Shown: positions 58,741 to 64,000 of the stretch, piece after piece
How positions within the stretch are numbered: position 1 is the first letter of the stretch
Layout of the letters: the number at the start of each line of letters is the position of its first letter
Source: Cladobotryum mycophilum
Taxonomy: Eukaryota; Ascomycota; Sordariomycetes; Hypocreales; Hypocreaceae
Direction of reading: 5' to 3'
DNA length: 64,000 nucleotides
Assembly: GCA_036429605.1 (NCBI GenBank)
Contig: JAVFKD010000016.1
Location: 4,960,001 to 5,024,000, forward strand
Program-made: the position numbers and the translations under genes
The notes under the pieces: generated by a model
Database searches by the model: none
Seen by the model: only the letters and a program-made list of their open reading frames with translations
What the model was told of the DNA's origin: nothing

Positions 58741-61700
58741 ACATAGCTTTACAGCTAGCTTTAGAAGCCAAGGCTAATATTATCTTACTCCAAGAACCTT
58801 ATTGCCCTAGAAATAGGGAAACAGGCAACTGGATCGCACTAGAACATATAGTATATAACCTTATTACACCATAACCTGGCTCTAGCCCTTTAAGCATAAA
58901 GATTAGACCTAGAGTTCTATCGTATATTAGAAAAGCGAGCCGGCTAGAGTTTACTCCTCGCTACGACCTTTTCAATGATCCTAATATCCTAGCTATTAAG
59001 ATACTAGGTATCAAACCATTCCTCCTAATTAACCTATATAACGAACAACCCTAACAAGCTAGCCAGCAGACTAATCAAACAGCCAATTAAGTAACTAACT
59101 AAGCAACTGGTCAATAAGGCATACACACAATTGAACGACTACTTTTCCCAATAGGCAGGTTTAAATAACCCTCTATCCTAGCAAAAGACTTCAACCTTCA
59201 CCACACTCGCTGGAATACTCAAGCCAAGCTAACAGCCACAGCCCGAGCTAATAGCCTAGTCTAATGGCTAGATAGCCAGCAGGCTACCTTACTAGTTGAC
59301 ACCAGTAAGGCTGTAGAGCTTGGCGGTACTTATCACAGAGAGACCTTACGGAGACCTTCTATAATAGATCTAGCTTTTAGTATAGGCTTCTAAGCCTTTA
59401 GCTGGGGTAACTGGCAAGCCGCACCAGCAACTGGCTCTGATCACGAAGCTCTTACCTTTGAAGCCTATGTATCAAGGCCTCTAGGTATAAGCCGCTTATA
59501 CTAAACACGATAACTATTGTTTAACTATAAGAAAGCCGACTGGAAGGCCTATAATAAATCGTTAACCAGAGCAGAGCCCAAAGCCCTTGCTCAGCTAGAT
59601 CAACTGATCGGCACCTCTAGCTAGGACGAAATAGCTAATCTCCTCAGAGACACTATCATGGAAGCAGCTGAACTAGCTATAGCTAAGCAAAGACCCTCTG
59701 AACGCTCTAAGCCCTGGTGGAACGACGAGCTAAAGGACCTACGGAAAGCTTTGAACAGGGCTACACGACTGTACAAGGCAGGCCCAATAATAATAACCCT
59801 AGCGATCTGGAAAGAAGTTCGTAATAGCTATAACCTAGCCCTACGAGCCACAAAGAGAGCCCACTGGAATAGCTTTCTTAAGGAAGCTACGACCATAGAT
59901 ATCTATAAAGCATACAAATACACTAAGGCACGCTAGAATAGTAGTCTTCCTAGTATAACATATATAAAAGAAGGCTAGCAATAATAGGCCCGGACCTTTA
60001 AGGAGAAATATACAGCCTTTCTACAGATACTATTTCCTATACCTACCCCTAGCCATACCGACATAGTTAGAAGGTCTAGAATAGAGGTTTAAATTCCTAG
60101 TCGACCTAGGTCTAAATCAGCAGACTGGGTAGACTTACGGTATACAGTAAAAACAGCACTAGCGCCTAAACCTACGGCAAGGCTAACTAGAGTCTTAAGA
60201 CATCAATTACAGCAGCTAGAAAATGGCTTCTAGAAGCTATTTATAGTCGGCAAGGAGGAACTAATAGGACCCACTTCTGAAAGGACCTGCTGGAAATGGC
60301 CAAAGTTAGAGGATATAGAAGTCTAACGGGCTATCTTCTCATCAGCTAGCAAGAAGGCCCCAGGCCCTGATACAATCAACGTTCTTCTAATACAAAAGAC
60401 TTACTCGGCGATACTAACCCTATTAAATAAAGCTTACCAGGCCTTATTCGCAGTAGGGTACTAACCAGCTAGTTAAAGAGAAGCAATCGGAATTATCCTA
60501 CCAAAGGCTAATAAGCTAGACTATAGTAACCTAAAGGCATACAGAATCATTGCGTTACTTAACTGCCTAGGGAAGGTCTTAGAAAAGATAGTTGCAAGCA
60601 GGCTAAGCTACCTAGCAGCCACATAGAACCTCTTGAACCCAAGCCAGCTTAGTGGCCGGAAACAGAGGTCAGCTGTTGATATAGTTCTTTTACTTATGAA
60701 CTATATTGAAAGTTAGTAGCTATTAAGAAAAGCTGCTAACCAGATAGTAGTTATAACCCTGTTCCTGGATATTAAGGGCGCTTTTGATCATGTATTAAAG
60801 CCAAAGCTATTAGGGATACTAGAGAGGCTAGACCTCCTTAAAACCCTTATTAGCTAGGTGGATTTCTTTCTATTAAACAGAAAAATCTAGTTAGCCTTTG
60901 ATAGCCAAATACAACAGCTAATAGATATAGCTATAGGGATCCCACAAGGATCACCTATATCTCTTATCTTGTTTCTAATCTATATTAGAGATATAATAGC
61001 AGATCAGGCCTTTCAGCTTAGCTATATTGATGACTTTAGCCTGTCTGTATCATCAAGATCAGCCTATTAGAACTATAGGGCTCTAGAGACTATAGCAGCC
61101 AAGCTTATCGAAGAAGCAGGACTGCAAGGGGTCCAGTTTGACCTAGATAAAACCGAGCTTATCTACTTTGCAAGACACCGCCGGCCAATAACAGAAAGGC
61201 TTGCCGTAGCTAACCTAGCTATTAAGCCTAAACCACTGGTCAAATGGCTGGGGATCTGGCTGGACTACCAACTCAACTTTAAACACCATGTAATAGAAAA
61301 GCTCAAACAGGCTACCAAAGCCTTCCAAGGCCTTTAAAGACTAGGCAATACGCAACACAGGCTACCTACACGAGCCCTACGTCTACTCTATATAGCCTAC
61401 ATAAGCTCTATAATAGATTATAAAGTCCCCCTTTGGTACAAGGGACCAGGATAAAAGAACCTTATCTACTAAATCTAATAGCTATAGAACCTCGCCCTAA
61501 CTAGGATTCTAGGGGCCTTCAAAAGGTCCCCATATAGGGTATTAGAACTAGAAGCAGCTATCCCCCCGGTTGAAGTTAGGCTCCAAAAAACCTGCCTCAA
61601 GTACAGCCTCCGTACTCAAACCCTCTCAGAAACCTACCTAATCCGACTAGCTATAACTAGCACAGTTATATTAATACAGTTAACTAGGCTATTAGTTAGC

Positions 61701-62798
61701 TTTGATGAAGCTATTGGAAAATATGAGAAAATAGAAAGACAGGATCTAGCTTGGTAGGCCCCTTGGAATAAGGAACCTGAAGTTACTATTCTAATTAGCC
61801 AATCCTCTAAGAAGGAAACCAAAAAGCAATACTTACGGTTACTAGAAGAGCTTACCTTTGACAACTACCGAGCCTTTTATACAGACGGCTCGTAGGGTAC
61901 TTATAAAGGCACTGTTACTAATTTATGTATATACTACGAAGACAGCCCAAGCCGGTAAGCCGGATTAGAGAAAACAGCGAGAGTAGCAAGATTCTAGAAC
62001 CTAGGACTATACATAGAAGTAACTGATGCCAAGCTTATAGCGATTTCTAAGGTCCTAGATGCCCTACTACGATCTAGAACAAACCAATCAATAACCTATA
62101 TTTTTATTAATAGCCAAGCAGCTATAATGAAGATCAAAGGCCCCGGCGAGATTAGTTATAGAATCCGGGCTTAGCTATACCTTCTATTACAACGAGATAT
62201 AGCTATTACAGTTGCCTGGGTGCTTAGCCATACAGGGATCCCAGGAAACAAAATAGCTAATTAGTTAGCTAAGAAAGGGCTAGAAGCCTTGTATAGGGGC
62301 CGCCTGTATGCCTCTTTTAGCTACCTGAACCGGAAGATAAGAAAAGTCACAGTACAATAGTAGTAGACCAGCTGGGCTAGTGAGGAGATGAGAGAGGAGA
62401 CAGGCCAGAGAGCGAGAGGCCTAGGCACCCAATACCGCAGAATAGCCTAAGAAAACCTTAGCTTCTCGCTAAAAGCTAACCTGGTTAAGGGACCAAGATC
62501 AATCCAGTCAGCCTATATCCAGCTAAAGCTGGGGATAGGGTATCTCAAAAGCTACCAAAAAGCTATAAAGAATCTCCTTAACGATCGCTGTAGATGCGGC
62601 CAACGGTATACAATATAACACTTACTGCTACGATGCAGTAGATACCAAAGACCTAGAAAGGTCTTGCAAAAGGCCTTAAGGCTAGGAGCCTAGCTAACGT
62701 TATAGAAGCTTTTCACAACAAAACTAGGAAAGGAAGCCCTAATAGGCTTTCTTACTAACACGAAGATCTATACGCGAAGCTGGTTTTTAGAAGAGTAG
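58690..62798 (+). pseudogene. LINE ORF2 polyprotein (endonuclease, RT, RNase H), RIP-stopped
   Basis: One continuous frame with no frameshift but about 40 in-frame TAG/TAA. The endonuclease spans about 58,758-59,470: LLQEP with the catalytic Glu, a DFNLHHTRW block, and GSDHEAL with Asp-His. A linker includes the open piece 59,658-59,936. Reverse transcriptase spans about 60,300-61,290 with LDIKGAFDHV, GIPQGSPIS and an intact YIDD active site at 61,023-61,034. RNase H spans about 61,875-62,290 (YTDGS start, SHTGIPGNK). A Cys/His block CRCG...HLLLRC ends the protein at 62,589-62,640, with a stop at 62,796-62,798 shared with the copy at 38,254. Catalytic Asp codons survive here, unlike in the other retroelements of the window. 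Confidence 0.85.
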
Positions 62799-63028
62799 AT
62801 ATAGGCTGACTAGCTAGCTAGTCAGCCTAGAGGCTAAGGGACATACATAATGCTTGGAACTAGGAGAAAGGAAACCACCAACCGGAAAACACAATGCCTT
62901 ATACTGTTAGCTTGAAAGCTAGCCAGCTAGCTACTATTCTATAGAGATACTGTATAGTAAGCTTTTAGATAGTTAGGTAGTCGCTTTATAGGCCTTCGGC
63001 CTCCATAAGCGTAATGAAAGAAAAAAAA

Positions 63029-64000
63029 ATGTCCCTTAGCCTCTAGGCTAACTAATTAACTAATTAGCCTATATTTACTCTTCTAAAAACTAGCTTTGCG
63101 TATAGATCTCTGTGCTAGTAAGGAAGCCTATTAAGGCTTTTTTTCCTAGTTTTATTGTAAAGAGCTTCTATAACATTAACTAGGCTCCTGGCCTTAAAGC
63201 CTTCTATAAGGCCTTTCTAGGCCCTTAGTATCTACTATAGTATAATAGTAGGTATTATATTATATATCGTTGGTTATATTTATAGCGGTTGTTAAGGAGG
63301 TTTTTTATGGCTTTTTAATAGCTTTTAAGATACCCTATCCTTAGTTTTAGCTGGATATAGGCTGACTGGGTTAATCTTTGTCCCTTGATTAGGTTAGCTT
63401 TTAGCGAAAAGCTAAGGTTATCTTAAGCTATCCTGCGGTATTGAGTGCCTAGGCCTCTCGCTCTCTGGCCTATCTTTTCTTTTATCTCTTTACTAGCCTA
63501 ATTAGTCTACTATTACTATACTATGGTTTTTTTTATTTTCTGGTTTAGGTAACTAAAAGAGACGTACGGGCGGCCTCTGTACGAGGCTTTTAGCCCTTTT
63601 TTAGCTAACTAATCAGCTATTTTATTCCCTGGGATCCCTGTATAGCTGGGTACCTAGGCAACTGTAATAGCTATGCTTTACTATGATAGAAAGTATAGTT
63701 AAACCTGGATTCTATAATTAATCTTTTTAAAGCCTTTGATCTTTATTATAGTTACTTAGCTATTAACAAAGATATAGGCTATTAATTAGTTTATCCTAGA
63801 TAATAGTAGGGCATCTAGGACCTTAAAAATTACTATAAGCTTAGTATCAGCTACTTCTATGTATGGTCCTAGGTTCTAGAATCTTATTACTCTTGCTGTT
63901 TTTGCTGTTTCGTTTTATTAGCTTAGGCTGTTTTCGTAGTATACACATAAATTAGTGATAGTACCTTTATAAGTACCCTGCGAGCCGTCTATATAGAAGG
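63029..64000 (-). mobile_element. Tad1-like LINE copy O continued (3' UTR, RNase H region)
   Basis: Resumes copy O after the duplicated target site. On the minus strand it gives the ORF2 C-terminus and RNase H region, parallel to 54,115-55,080 of copy N, but with more GC. It runs off the window end. Confidence 0.78.

Larger units (their letters stand above)
57246..63028 (+). mobile_element. Tad1-like LINE copy Q, near full length, inserted in copy O
   Basis: 5783 bp with a 13-bp target duplication ATGTCCCTTAGCC (57,233-57,245 and 63,029-63,041) and an A-rich tail at 63,015-63,028. Content: 5' UTR, ORF1 with zinc knuckles, ORF2 with endonuclease, reverse transcriptase and RNase H. GC content is far higher than in copies N and O. 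RIP stops are present but fewer, so this is the youngest and best preserved LINE of the window. Confidence 0.9.

Overview
The window looks like heterochromatic, transposon-packed DNA from a filamentous ascomycete (Pezizomycotina; the HMG-CoA synthase resembles those of Eurotiomycetes, but that placement is from memory). Most of it is extremely AT-rich and TpA-rich. Its reading frames are broken almost only by TAA/TAG in place of Gln or Trp codons, and catalytic Asp codons have become Asn. These are the marks of repeat-induced point mutation (RIP). No rRNA, tRNA, CRISPR array or prokaryotic operon structure was seen.

Layout. 1-4.96 kb: one very long RIP-killed gene (membrane segments followed by ankyrin repeats), cut by the window start. 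5.69-5.87 kb: an orphan, splice-flanked exon of a mitochondrial carrier gene on the minus strand. 6.58-9.38 kb: a pogo/Fot1-like DNA transposon with 93-bp inverted repeats and TA target duplications. 10.45-10.86 kb: an ankyrin gene fragment. About 11.9-24.5 kb: a RIP-destroyed Tad1-like LINE split by a Ty3/gypsy chromovirus (15,980-23,050; 174-bp LTRs, AAAAC duplication). 24.6-28.1 kb: a solo LTR, two pogo-like copies and a LINE 5' fragment.

28.1-34.4 kb is the only gene island with ordinary base composition. It holds an intact, intronless HMG-CoA synthase gene (minus strand) and an intact 460-codon orphan gene (plus strand). They diverge from a spacer of about 3 kb that carries an inverted-repeat element and a 182-bp MITE.

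34.4-53.9 kb is a nest of pogo-like DNA transposons of about 1.86 kb, in at least three terminal-repeat families, inserted into one another with TA duplications. Mixed in are their MITE derivatives, a 421-bp foldback element, a solo LTR, a 5'-truncated LINE copy and a 1.05-kb hAT-like MITE. 53.9-64 kb holds three Tad1-like LINE copies: one minus-strand copy, then a second minus-strand copy interrupted by a nearly complete plus-strand copy (57,246-63,028; 13-bp target duplication).

Apart from the two island genes there is no evidence of working genes. HMG-CoA synthase would act in the mevalonate/ergosterol pathway. The orphan has no recognised function and no evident link to it. The nesting order gives a relative chronology of insertions.
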